Source: Stenotrophomonas panacihumi (GTDB taxonomy: Bacteria > Pseudomonadota > Gammaproteobacteria > Xanthomonadales > Xanthomonadaceae). Taken from it: a DNA stretch of 64,000 nucleotides. A program made the translations under genes and the position numbers. Under the pieces are notes generated by a model. That model was not told where the DNA came from. It made no database searches and was given only the letters and a program-made list of their open reading frames with translations. The stretch lies in contig NZ_LLXU01000076.1 in NCBI RefSeq assembly GCF_001431645.1, positions 62,001 through 126,000 on the forward strand, written 5' to 3'. Below are positions 35,702 to 43,920 of this stretch, piece by piece; position 1 is the first letter of the stretch; each line of letters opens with the position of its first letter.

Positions 35702-36771
35702 CCCACGCCGTTGCCCTGCCCGCCCCGGTGGATACCGCGCCGGGCCTCACCGGACTGGCCGAGCGCGGCCTGGTGCCCGATGCCCTGCTGCGCTGGGGCA
35801 TGCGCCGGCTGTGCGCGCAACGCCTGCGCGATGAACGCGCCGGTGGCCTGGAAGCGCAATCGGACCGCCAGTCCGCACGCCTGCTCGAATTGGCGAGCAG
35901 TCCACTCGCGCTGCACGTGGAGGCGGCGAACCGCCAGCACTACGAGGTGCCGCCGGCGTTCTTCCAGGCCTGCCTGGGACGCCGGCTGAAATACAGCAGC
36001 TGCTATTACCCCACGGGGCGCGAAAGCCTGGACGAAGCCGAAGAGGCGATGCTCGCCCTCTACGAGGCGCGCGCCGGCCTGGCCGACGGGCAGGACATCC
36101 TCGAACTCGGCTGCGGCTGGGGTTCGCTCACCTTGTGGATGGCCGAGCGCTTCCCGAACGCGTCGATCACCGCGGTCTCCAACTCTCGCGGCCAGCGCGC
36201 CCACATCGAAGCGCAGTGCAAGGCACGCGGGTTGTCCAATGTGCTGGTATTGACCTGTGACGTGAACCGGCTGGCGTTGCCCGCGCGCGCGTTCGACCGC
36301 TGCATCTCGGTGGAAATGTTCGAGCACCTGCGCAACTACGATGCCCTGTTCGCCCGCATCGCGCGTTGGCTGCGGCCCGACGGCGTGCTGTTCGCGCACG
36401 TCTTCGCCCACCGCGAGCTGCTCTACCCCTTCGAGACCGATGGCGAGAACGACTGGATGGCGCGCCATTTCTTCACCGGCGGGCTGATGCCGGCGGCCGA
36501 CACCTTCCTGCATTTCCAGCATGATCTGCAGCTGCAGTCCCGCTGGCTGCTCGACGGCACGCACTACCAGCGCACCGCCAACCACTGGCTGGAACGCCAG
36601 GACGCGCATCGCGACGTATTGATGCCGGTGCTGCGCCAGACGTATGGCGAAGCGGCGGCGGCGCTGTGGTGGCAGCGCTGGCGGATGTTCTGGATGGCCT
36701 GCGCCGAACTGTTCGGCTACGACGGCGGCCAGGAATGGCTGGTGGCCCACTACCAATTCCGACCGCGCTGA
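35698..36771 (+). CDS. CFA-synthase-like SAM methyltransferase 2
   Basis: The protein has 357 residues, shorter than the first CFA enzyme and clearly diverged. Motifs are ANRQHYEVPPAFFQACLG, KYSSCYYP, ILELGCGWGSLTLWMAERFP and SVEMFEHLRNY. The usual N-terminal CFA lipid-binding domain is reduced to about 75 residues. The pairing of a full CFA enzyme with this short form, DUF1365, DUF1295 and an FAD enzyme recalls loci linked with methylated or furan fatty acids in other bacteria. Which of the two makes which product cannot be read from sequence alone. Confidence 0.88.
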   Translation: MTHAVALPAPVDTAPGLTGLAERGLVPDALLRWGMRRLCAQRLRDERAGGLEAQSDRQSARLLELASSPLALHVEAANRQHYEVPPAFFQACLGRRLKYSSCYYPTGRESLDEAEEAMLALYEARAGLADGQDILELGCGWGSLTLWMAERFPNASITAVSNSRGQRAHIEAQCKARGLSNVLVLTCDVNRLALPARAFDRCISVEMFEHLRNYDALFARIARWLRPDGVLFAHVFAHRELLYPFETDGENDWMARHFFTGGLMPAADTFLHFQHDLQLQSRWLLDGTHYQRTANHWLERQDAHRDVLMPVLRQTYGEAAAALWWQRWRMFWMACAELFGYDGGQEWLVAHYQFRPR

Positions 36772-36779
36772 AGGAGACC

Positions 36780-37328
36780 ATGATGCGTGCGAGCCTGCCC
36801 CTGATCTCGATCCTGTGCGTCTGCCTGGCCGGCCTGGTGGTCGCGGCTTGCAGCGGCCAGCCGGCGCGTCCCTTGCCGCGCGAACCCAAGGTGGACGTTC
36901 CGCGTTTCATGGGCGACTGGTACGTCATCGCGCATATCCCGTCCTGGCCGGAACGCGAGGCTTTCGACGCGGTGGAGTCCTATGCGCCGCGCCCGGATGG
37001 CCGCATCCAGACGACTTTCACCTATCGCAAGGGAAGTTTCGATGCGCCGCTGAAGACGATGCATCCGATCGGCCGGGTGAAGGCGGACGGCGGCGGCGCG
37101 GTGTGGGACATGCAGTTCGTGTGGCCGGTGCAGGCCGAGTACGTGATCGCCTGGGTCAGCCCGGACTACCAGCAGACCATCGTGGCGCGCAGCAAGCGCG
37201 ACTACGTGTGGTTCATGTCGCGCACGCCGCAGGTGTCGGCAGCGGATTACCAGCGGGCGATCGCGCGCATCGCCGCGCTGGGGTATGACACGAGCAAGGT
37301 GCGGCGCGTGCCGCAGGCGCCGCGCTGA
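36780..37328 (+). CDS. Outer-membrane lipocalin lipoprotein (Blc type)
   Basis: The 182-residue protein has a lipoprotein signal (GLVVAAC, Cys24). It carries the lipocalin motif FMGDWYVIAHIPSWPEREAF and the second conserved region DYVWFMSRTP. GGAG lies five bases before the first ATG at 36780; an ATG follows at 36783. It is the last gene of the lipid operon. Bacterial lipocalins bind fatty acids or lysophospholipids and are linked to envelope stress, which suits an operon that modifies membrane lipids. Confidence 0.9.
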   Translation: MMRASLPLISILCVCLAGLVVAACSGQPARPLPREPKVDVPRFMGDWYVIAHIPSWPEREAFDAVESYAPRPDGRIQTTFTYRKGSFDAPLKTMHPIGRVKADGGGAVWDMQFVWPVQAEYVIAWVSPDYQQTIVARSKRDYVWFMSRTPQVSAADYQRAIARIAALGYDTSKVRRVPQAPR

Positions 37329-37341
37329 GCTGGGGGCGCCG

Positions 37342-37659
37342 TCATCGTGAACGGCTGTTTCCGTGGAGACGCCACCTGTACAGGAAGAGGCCACCCACCA
37401 TCCCAGCCGCGACAATGCCGTTCGCACATGTATCGAGCAGCAGCAACTGCCCGGCGGAAAAGTAGAGGGTGACGCCGTGTGCGAACACCGGCTGGACAGC
37501 ACCGCTGGCGATGTCCGGCACCGTCGGTGCATGCGCCAGATACTTCTCGTTCAAGACCGCATGCACGACAAACAATGCGGCCGCCAGGGTCAAGGACACC
37601 GCCGCGCCGATGGCGGCCCAGCGGGCATTCACGGGGTGTCCGTCCAGTCGAGCAGACAC
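37342..37659 (-). CDS. Small hypothetical membrane protein
   Basis: The 105-residue product starts at a GTG (37659) with GGAG nine bases upstream inside the end of the preceding gene. Two hydrophobic segments at residues 13-37 and 55-95 should cross the membrane. It lies six bases behind the glycoside hydrolase gene and ends 13 bases from the oppositely oriented lipocalin gene. It may therefore be the last gene of the halogenase operon. I do not recognise the family, and no conserved catalytic residues are visible. Confidence 0.6.
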   Translation of the reverse strand: MSARLDGHPVNARWAAIGAAVSLTLAAALFVVHAVLNEKYLAHAPTVPDIASGAVQPVFAHGVTLYFSAGQLLLLDTCANGIVAAGMVGGLFLYRWRLHGNSRSR

Positions 37660-37665
37660 CGCCCG

Positions 37666-38955
37666 CTACTCCACCCGCAGCGGGAAGTTCGCGTACGCCG
37701 CGTGCCCCTGCCCGTCGCGCACTTCGACGAACAGGCGATAATTGCCCGGCTTCCGCGGCGCGGTCAGCGTGATCTCTCCCGCGCCGGCTGCCTGGATCAC
37801 GCCTTCCACCGCGTCCGGCAGGTGCTCCGGGTCGCCACCGATACTGGTCGCCGTGGTTTCCTCGCGCAGCGTCCAGCGATAGTCCAGCGCATCCCCTTCC
37901 CTGTCCGAGGCGCGCACATGCGCCTTGTGCGGGCTGCCCGGCTTGAGCACGACGCTGCTCGTCGCCAGCCGGTCATCCACCCGGATCGGCGCGATCGACG
38001 GCGCGCGGTTCTCCGGCCACTGGCCGGTCCACGCGAACTGCATCGCGTCCACGCTCGGCGTCGATTCGCCATCCGCCAGGAACAGGCCGTACCACGTCGG
38101 CGTGCGCTCCTGCTTCTGGCCCCACAGGAACACGAACGAGCCCAAGCCCTGGCGATGTTCGCCGCCGATGTAACGCTGGTAACGCTCCAGCAGCACACCG
38201 GCCTTGCGCGAGGCGTCGTCCTCGATGGGCGCCTCCCAGCGCGTCAGCGGCGATTCCCAGTGGCCGGTCGGGCCCCATTCGGTCACCACGTACGGCCCGG
38301 TCCAATGGCTGTCGCGCAGTTTCTCCGGCAGCTCGCCGAGGTTGCCGTAGAGCTGGATGCCGATCAGGTCCAGGCTGCCGGCGCGCTGCTTGATCTGTTC
38401 GATCAACGGGGGGCCGAAGCCGGCCAGCGTGGTCATCACCGGGTGGTTCGGGTCGACCTCGTGGATCATGTCGGCGATGCCGCCGATCGCATTCCACACC
38501 TTCTGGTTGGTGTAGTGCAGGTTGAGCTCGTTGCCGGCCACCCACATCAACACCGCCGGATGATCCTTCCACGCCTCGACCTCGCCGCGGATACGCGCCA
38601 GCTGCGCGGCCACCGCGGCGTCATCGTCGTAGTTGAAGCCATGGCGCTCGTTGCCGACCTCGATGCCGACGGCCACCTTCAGCCCGAGCCGCTGCGCGTT
38701 GTCGAGGAAGGCGCGCATCTGCGCCGGGTCGCTGTCCACGCGCCAGGTGCGCACGGCATTGCCGCCGCGCGCGGCGAGTTCGTCGAGATGGCCGCTGCCA
38801 CCGCCGCCCTTGATGAAGAACGGCTTCCCGTCCACGAACAGCCGGTAGCTGCCCTCGGTCTCGACGATCTTCACCTGGCTCGGCCCGGCTGCCAGCGCCG
38901 GCCCCCACGGGGCCAGCATCAGCAGGCACGACAGCATCCACTTCATGGCACGCAT
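37666..38955 (-). CDS. Secreted clan GH-A glycoside hydrolase (GH2 TIM-barrel-like)
   Basis: The 429-residue protein has a signal peptide ending at ALAAG. Its TIM barrel opens with YRLFVDGKPFFIKGGGGSGH and contains WVAGNELNLHY (likely acid/base Glu) and YVVTEWGPTGHW (likely nucleophile Glu). This pattern is that of GH2-like clan A hydrolases without the usual N-terminal sandwich domains. The final 100 residues form an immunoglobulin-like or PKD-like domain. The ATG at 38955 has GGAGG seven bases upstream. It is 28 bases behind a halogenase gene in the receptor operon. The substrate is unknown. Confidence 0.8.
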   Translation of the reverse strand: MRAMKWMLSCLLMLAPWGPALAAGPSQVKIVETEGSYRLFVDGKPFFIKGGGGSGHLDELAARGGNAVRTWRVDSDPAQMRAFLDNAQRLGLKVAVGIEVGNERHGFNYDDDAAVAAQLARIRGEVEAWKDHPAVLMWVAGNELNLHYTNQKVWNAIGGIADMIHEVDPNHPVMTTLAGFGPPLIEQIKQRAGSLDLIGIQLYGNLGELPEKLRDSHWTGPYVVTEWGPTGHWESPLTRWEAPIEDDASRKAGVLLERYQRYIGGEHRQGLGSFVFLWGQKQERTPTWYGLFLADGESTPSVDAMQFAWTGQWPENRAPSIAPIRVDDRLATSSVVLKPGSPHKAHVRASDREGDALDYRWTLREETTATSIGGDPEHLPDAVEGVIQAAGAGEITLTAPRKPGNYRLFVEVRDGQGHAAYANFPLRVE

Positions 38956-38983
38956 GGCGTGGCCTCCTCGGGTGATGGGGTGA

Positions 38984-40495
38984 TCAGCGCTGGGTCGTGG
39001 CCGGGCACCAGCGGTCCAGGTAGGCCTGGTGGCTGGGCAGCTGCGCGGCCGTGCGCGCGGCATGCTCGCGCGCGGCGTTGAGGAAGCGGGCCAGTTCCTC
39101 GTCGCCCATCAGGTCGGCGGTGGGATGGTGCTGCTTTGGCATGTTGCCCTGCCCCATCATCACCTGGATCCACGAGTTCTCGGCGAACAGCTCGTTGGGC
39201 TGGTGGAACACGATGCCGGTCTCGCGGAACAGGTCGATGCGATGCTGCAGCGAGGGCGGCAGGGTCATCTCGTGGCAGGCGCGCCAATAGGCGGTGTCGC
39301 GGCGGTCGGTCAAGGCGTAGTGCAGCACCACGAAGTCGCGCACATGCACCAGCTCCTCGGCCATCTGCCGGTTGTACTCCTCGATGTCCACCGCGGTGAG
39401 TACCTTCGGGAAGCACTGCATCAGGCGGGTGATGCCGCGCTGGATCAGGTGGATGGTGGTCGATTCCAGTGGCTCGATGAAGCTGCCCGCCAAGCCCAGC
39501 GCGATGCAGTTGCGATACCAGCTGTGTTCGCGCCGGCCGGGACGGAAGCGGATCTGCAGCATCCGCGAGGTCTGTTCGCCACGCAGGCTGCCCTCGAAGA
39601 TCTCCCGCGCGCGGCCATCGTCCATGTGCCGGCTCGAATAGACGATGCCGTTGCCGACGCGCCGCTGTAGAGGAATCCGCCACTGCCAGCCGGCCTCCTC
39701 GGCGATGGCGCTGGTGTACGGCGCGGCATCTTCCACCGCGGCGGTCTGCACCGCCTGCGCGCTGTCGTTGAACAGCCAGTGCGACCAGTCCTCGAAGCCC
39801 ACCCCCAGCGCCTTGTCGATCAGCAGGGCGCGGAAGCCCGTGCAGTCGATGAACAGGTCGCCTTCGATGACGTCGCCCGATTCCAGCCGCAGCGAGCGGA
39901 TGCAGCCGGTGTCTTCGTGCAGCAGCACGTCGGCGATCTTTCCCTCCACGCGCCGCGTGCCGTGTTGTTCGGCGATCTGGCGCATGAACTTGCCGTACAG
40001 GCTGGCGTCGAAGTGGTACGCGTAGTTCATGCCCATCTTGGGCAGGTGGGCGAAGCGCCTCTCGCGCGCGGCCACGGACTCGACGTTGTAGTCGGCGTAG
40101 TCGCTGGCCAATCCACGTTCGCGGCCGCGCAGCCAGAAGTGCTGGAAACCGGCGGTCCAGTGGTCGCGGCCGGTGGTGCCGAAGGAATGGAAATAACGGT
40201 GGCCGATGTCGCGCCAGTTCTCGAACAGGATGCCGAGCTTGATCGCGCCCTGCGTGGCGGCCATGAATTCGCGCTCGTCGATCTCCATCAGCCGGTGGAA
40301 GGTCACCAGCGGCGGAATCGTCGCCTCGCCCACGCCCACGGTGCCGATCTGCTCGGACTCCACCAGCGTGATCTCGAGCTGCCGCCCGAGGATTTTGGAG
40401 ATCGCCGCGGCGGCCATCCAGCCGGCCGTGCCGCCGCCAGCGATGACGACGCGGCGTACCGGCGTGGCGGGAAGGTCGAGTGCGTCGCGGGTCAT
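38984..40495 (-). CDS. Flavin-dependent tryptophan-halogenase-like enzyme 1
   Basis: The 503-residue protein has the FAD motif VVIAGGGTAGWMAAAAISK and Lys86 in GAIKLGILFENW, corresponding to the catalytic Lys79 of PrnA. It also has the halogenase signature WQWRIP and the glutamate-containing FIEPLESTTI. These residues are all intact, so halide activation is plausible. The ATG at 40495 gives family length; the frame is open upstream. The gene lies 14 bases behind the cupin-like gene and 28 before the hydrolase. Xanthomonas homologues in similar receptor/SapC clusters have been shown to brominate indoles in vitro, while their natural substrates are unknown. Confidence 0.9.
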   Translation of the reverse strand: MTRDALDLPATPVRRVVIAGGGTAGWMAAAAISKILGRQLEITLVESEQIGTVGVGEATIPPLVTFHRLMEIDEREFMAATQGAIKLGILFENWRDIGHRYFHSFGTTGRDHWTAGFQHFWLRGRERGLASDYADYNVESVAARERRFAHLPKMGMNYAYHFDASLYGKFMRQIAEQHGTRRVEGKIADVLLHEDTGCIRSLRLESGDVIEGDLFIDCTGFRALLIDKALGVGFEDWSHWLFNDSAQAVQTAAVEDAAPYTSAIAEEAGWQWRIPLQRRVGNGIVYSSRHMDDGRAREIFEGSLRGEQTSRMLQIRFRPGRREHSWYRNCIALGLAGSFIEPLESTTIHLIQRGITRLMQCFPKVLTAVDIEEYNRQMAEELVHVRDFVVLHYALTDRRDTAYWRACHEMTLPPSLQHRIDLFRETGIVFHQPNELFAENSWIQVMMGQGNMPKQHHPTADLMGDEELARFLNAAREHAARTAAQLPSHQAYLDRWCPATTQR

Positions 40496-40509
40496 GCGGC
40501 AGGAGTCCT

Positions 40510-41526
40510 TTAGCGGTTGAGGCGTTGCAGCAGGCGCGCGCGCAGCTCGCGCGCGACCTCCGGCGTCATCGGTGCCAGCGTGCGGCGCGCGTCCTCGGGA
40601 ATGTGGCCGGCGGTATCGGCGTCCGGCTCGAAGACATAGTGGCGGAAGATTTCCTGCCAGGCGGCGCGCTGCTCGTCGGGCAGGTCGCGCACGCTCATCA
40701 GCGCCAGCATCAGCGCGTTCATCGGCGAATCCATGTAGGCCGGCGTGCGCCGCCACCAGTAGTTGAGCAGCACGTTGAAGGGGTCCAGCCCTTCGACGTG
40801 GTGCCACCACAGGCTGGGAATGAAGATCGCATCGCCCGGGCCCAGCTCAGCCACCTGCGCATGCGCGAGGGCTTCGGCGAAGCGCGAGAAGCGTGCGTGG
40901 TCCGGCGCGGCGAAATCCACCAGGCTCACCGGCTGGCCGGCCGGGGTCAGGTCCAGCGGGCCGATGTAGAGGTTGCGCAGCTGGTCCGGCGGGAACACGG
41001 TGAAGCGGCGGTGGCCCACCGCCACGCAGGCGATGTTGTCCGGCACGTCCTGGTGCGCGGCGATGCGCGTGCGGTTGCCGACCCACACGCTGAACAGCGG
41101 GTCGTGCGCGGACAGGTCCAGGTCGTTCTCGTCGCGCAGGCCCGGCAGGTAGGTGTCCACCGTGGTCGAGCCCATGTACAGCGAGGGCGGCCGCGCGTCA
41201 TCGAGATGGCGTTCCATCGCGTCGAGCATCGCGCCCAGCGGCGGGCGCTCGGTGTGGAAATTGAAGCCGCTCAGCGCGTCGTTGTAGAAGTAGCGGCCTT
41301 CCACCTGCGGCGGCGCGACCAGCACCGCCACCTGCGCGTCGCGACGAGCGAAGCGGCGCAGGTAGTCGATGGCCGCGCGCGGCGATTCCAGCCCCGCGCG
41401 CACCAGCGGCCAGTCCTTCGCCAGCCCGCGCAGCAGCAGCGGCTCGGTGGACGTGAGGACCTCTTCCGGCAGGGCCCGGGGATCGAGCCCGTGGACCTCG
41501 CGAACCTTAGTGGCGACCGGCAGCAC
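40510..41526 (-). CDS. Cupin-like (cupin_8/JmjC-type) oxygenase
   Basis: The protein has 338 residues. The iron ligands of a 2-oxoglutarate-dependent double-stranded beta-helix are visible as His-x-Asp in RIAAHQDVPDN and a distal His in IFIPSLWWHHV. Flanking motifs (TEPLLLRGLAKDWPLV, RRFTVFPPDQLRNLYIGP) match the Pass1-related cupin-like proteins that accompany SapC and halogenase genes. Its start overlaps the SapC stop by 20 bases, indicating tight coupling. The predicted chemistry is hydroxylation, with an unknown target. Confidence 0.87.
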   Translation of the reverse strand: MLPVATKVREVHGLDPRALPEEVLTSTEPLLLRGLAKDWPLVRAGLESPRAAIDYLRRFARRDAQVAVLVAPPQVEGRYFYNDALSGFNFHTERPPLGAMLDAMERHLDDARPPSLYMGSTTVDTYLPGLRDENDLDLSAHDPLFSVWVGNRTRIAAHQDVPDNIACVAVGHRRFTVFPPDQLRNLYIGPLDLTPAGQPVSLVDFAAPDHARFSRFAEALAHAQVAELGPGDAIFIPSLWWHHVEGLDPFNVLLNYWWRRTPAYMDSPMNALMLALMSVRDLPDEQRAAWQEIFRHYVFEPDADTAGHIPEDARRTLAPMTPEVARELRARLLQRLNR

Positions 41527-42223
41527 GACGGCGCTCGGTGCGTTCGATCAGGTCGCGGAAATGCGCGCCCGAGGCGATCACCATGTGGATGGCTTCCAGC
41601 GCGCCGCTGCGGTTGAGCTGCGCCAGCGTGGCGCCGTCGAGCGCGCGCAGGCGCTCTTCGTGGATCGTGTACAAGCCTTCCACCCGCAGCGGGGTGCCGT
41701 CGCGCAGGCGCGCGTCGAACGCGAACGGCTCCAGCAGGTCCAGCGAGAGCAGCAGCGCGGTGAAGCCGGCGTTCTGCTGCAGGCCTTCGTGCAGGGCGCG
41801 CAGCACCGAGCCGATGCGTTCCAGGTAGACGGTCTGGCCGCCGAACTCCTTGAACACCGGTTCGCCCGGCGCGTCTTCGCCGGCGATGCGCGGGCTGTCC
41901 ATGTCCACGTGCACGGTCGGTTCGCCATCGGCGCTGCCGATCAGGAACGGCTTGCGTTCGATCGCCAGCGGCAGGTAGTGCGCGTCCCAGCCGGCCGGTT
42001 CCAGGAACAGGTTCTCGTGCTCGCGCAGGCCCAGCAGGGCCAGCGGATGGAACGCGCCCTCGGCGTCCTTGTGGAAGACGATGGGGTAATGCGCCTGCAA
42101 CTGGCGGAATTCGCCGGGAAAGGTCAGTACGGACATCACTTCGTCGCCCAGCCCGGGCACGCGGCGGGTATCGATGCGCAGCGCGTGGTGGTCGACGTTG
42201 TTGAGCAGGACGTGGCGGGTCAT
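41507..42223 (-). CDS. SapC family protein
   Basis: The 238-residue protein matches SapC-like proteins. The N-terminal part includes VLTFPGEFRQLQAHYPIVFH and LALLGLREHENLFLEPAGWD. The middle part includes LERIGSVLRALHEGLQQNAG and the end VIASGAHFRDLIERTERR. No signal peptide or membrane segment is seen. The name derives from a Campylobacter S-layer-associated gene, but in this clade the family is a constant partner of TonB receptors and tryptophan-halogenase-like genes. The gene is 16 bases behind halogenase 2 and overlaps the cupin-like gene. Its biochemical role is unknown. Confidence 0.88.
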   Translation of the reverse strand: MTRHVLLNNVDHHALRIDTRRVPGLGDEVMSVLTFPGEFRQLQAHYPIVFHKDAEGAFHPLALLGLREHENLFLEPAGWDAHYLPLAIERKPFLIGSADGEPTVHVDMDSPRIAGEDAPGEPVFKEFGGQTVYLERIGSVLRALHEGLQQNAGFTALLLSLDLLEPFAFDARLRDGTPLRVEGLYTIHEERLRALDGATLAQLNRSGALEAIHMVIASGAHFRDLIERTERRRAAGRH

Positions 42224-42239
42224 CGGTCTTCTTGTCGGA

Positions 42240-43808
42240 TTACACGCGCGGCAGGCCGCGCGCGCGGATGTGGTCGATCAGTTCACGGTGGCCGGGCAAC
42301 GCGGCGAGCATGCGCGCGGTCTGCTCGGCGGTCTGGCGGAAGCAGCGTTCGGCACGCTGGATGGCCGCCGTATGCGCCGTGCCCACCCTGCCCTGCGGCA
42401 CGAAACCCATGCCATAGAGAATGTACTGGTAGCTCGCCCAGGGGAAGACCTCCTCGATCCGGTAGAGGTCGTAGCGCGAGGGCGGCTGGTAGCGCCACAG
42501 CGAGAGCAGGTCGCGCAGGCGTTCGGGCCAGCTCTCCTCGCGGCGGTGGTCGCGCCAGTAGTCCGAATCGTCCCGGCGGCTGAGCACGTAGTGCAGCTTG
42601 AGGAAGTCCACCACCCGCTCCCAGCGGTAGCGGAAGGTGTCGTTGAAGCGCCCGGCGAGGATGTCCATAGTGTCGCGCGTGGCTGGGAACTGGTCGGCGA
42701 TCATCGCCGCGGCCAGTTCCACCAGCACCAGCGAGCTGGCTTCCAGCGGCTCCAGGAAGCCGCTGGATAGCCCCACCGCCACGCAGTTGTTGCGCCACGG
42801 GCGCAGGCGGTAGCCCGGCTCGATGCGCACGCGCGGCACCCAGGTGATGTCCTGCTCGCGCCCGCCCGTCTCCACGATGTAGCGCACCAGCGCGTCGTGC
42901 GCGTCCTGTTCGCTGCCGTAGGCGCTGGAATAGACGTGGCCGATGCCGCGGCGGCCCTGCAGGCCGATGTCCCAGATCCAGCCGAACTTCTGCGCGGTGG
43001 AGATGGTCTGGCAGGCGATGGGCGCGCGCGGGTCGGCATAGGCGACCTGGGTGGGAATGGCGCGGTCGTTGAACAGCAAGTGCTGCTGCGGCAGCAACGG
43101 CTCGCCGAGGTGCTGGCCGATCAGCAGCGCCCGCAGCCCGGTGCAGTCGATGAACAGGTCGCCGGCGATGTCGCCATGCTCGCGGGTACGCAGCGCGGCG
43201 ATGTCGCCGTTGTCGTGCGAGAGCACTTCGGTGACCAGGTCCGGCACGTGGCGCACGTTGAGCCGCGCCACGCAGTGCTTGCGCAGGAAGCCGCCGAGCT
43301 TGGCGGCATCCAGGTGATAGGCGTAGTTGGCCACCGAGGCGTACTCGGGCGTGGCGAACTGCTTGGGTCCCTTGTTCGCATCGCACAGGTGCGGCTGCGC
43401 GCAGACCAGGTGGTCGAACTGGGCGTCGGGATGGTGCTGGCGCCAGCCGCCGATCAGGTCGGCCTCGTCGTAGCCACCCGGCAGGTGGAAGGGATGGTAG
43501 TAGGTGTCGTTCGGGCCGGCGTCGGTCCAGTTGACGAACTGCGAGCCCTGCTTGAAGGCGCCTTCGCATTCGCGGATGAAATCGGCCTCGCTCACGCCGA
43601 TCCGGCGCAAGGTGTCGCGCATCGTCGGCCAGGTGCCCTCGCCGACGCCGATGATCGGCACGTCGGGCGATTCGATCACGGTGATGCGCAGGTCGTCGGC
43701 GCCGGGGCCGCCATGTTCGGCGGCGAGCACGCCGGCGGTCAGCCAGCCGGCCGAGCCGCCGCCGAGGATGACCACGTGTCGGATGGATTGGGTCAAAGCG
43801 GACCTCAT
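42240..43808 (-). CDS. Flavin-dependent tryptophan-halogenase-like enzyme 2
   Basis: The protein has 522 residues. The FAD motif is VVILGGGSAGWLTAGVLAAE and the catalytic Lys86 lies in GAFKQGSQFVNW. The glutamate motif is FLEPLEASSLVLVE. The signature normally written WxWxIP reads WIWDIG here, with Gly in place of Pro, which differs from halogenase 1 of the same operon. It is the first gene after the TonB receptor, separated by 112 bases that contain a 12-bp perfect hairpin. The two halogenases are clearly diverged paralogues and may act on different substrates. Confidence 0.9.
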   Translation of the reverse strand: MRSALTQSIRHVVILGGGSAGWLTAGVLAAEHGGPGADDLRITVIESPDVPIIGVGEGTWPTMRDTLRRIGVSEADFIRECEGAFKQGSQFVNWTDAGPNDTYYHPFHLPGGYDEADLIGGWRQHHPDAQFDHLVCAQPHLCDANKGPKQFATPEYASVANYAYHLDAAKLGGFLRKHCVARLNVRHVPDLVTEVLSHDNGDIAALRTREHGDIAGDLFIDCTGLRALLIGQHLGEPLLPQQHLLFNDRAIPTQVAYADPRAPIACQTISTAQKFGWIWDIGLQGRRGIGHVYSSAYGSEQDAHDALVRYIVETGGREQDITWVPRVRIEPGYRLRPWRNNCVAVGLSSGFLEPLEASSLVLVELAAAMIADQFPATRDTMDILAGRFNDTFRYRWERVVDFLKLHYVLSRRDDSDYWRDHRREESWPERLRDLLSLWRYQPPSRYDLYRIEEVFPWASYQYILYGMGFVPQGRVGTAHTAAIQRAERCFRQTAEQTARMLAALPGHRELIDHIRARGLPRV

Positions 43809-43835
43809 GCAACTTCGCCAGGCCGGACAAGCGAA

Positions 43836-43863
43836 GGCCGGAGATCCCTTCGGATCTCCGGCC
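43836..43863 (-). other. Strong intercistronic hairpin between TonB receptor and halogenase genes
   Basis: A perfect 12-bp stem (GGCCGGAGATCC with GGATCTCCGGCC) closes a four-base loop. No T-run follows on the transcribed strand, so it may attenuate read-through or stabilise the receptor mRNA rather than terminate fully. Confidence 0.6.
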
Positions 43864-43920
43864 CCCGCCCTGTCAGCGGCGGTCTGGAGGGGGCGGCCCG
43901 CCGCGACAGGCCGGGCCGGA

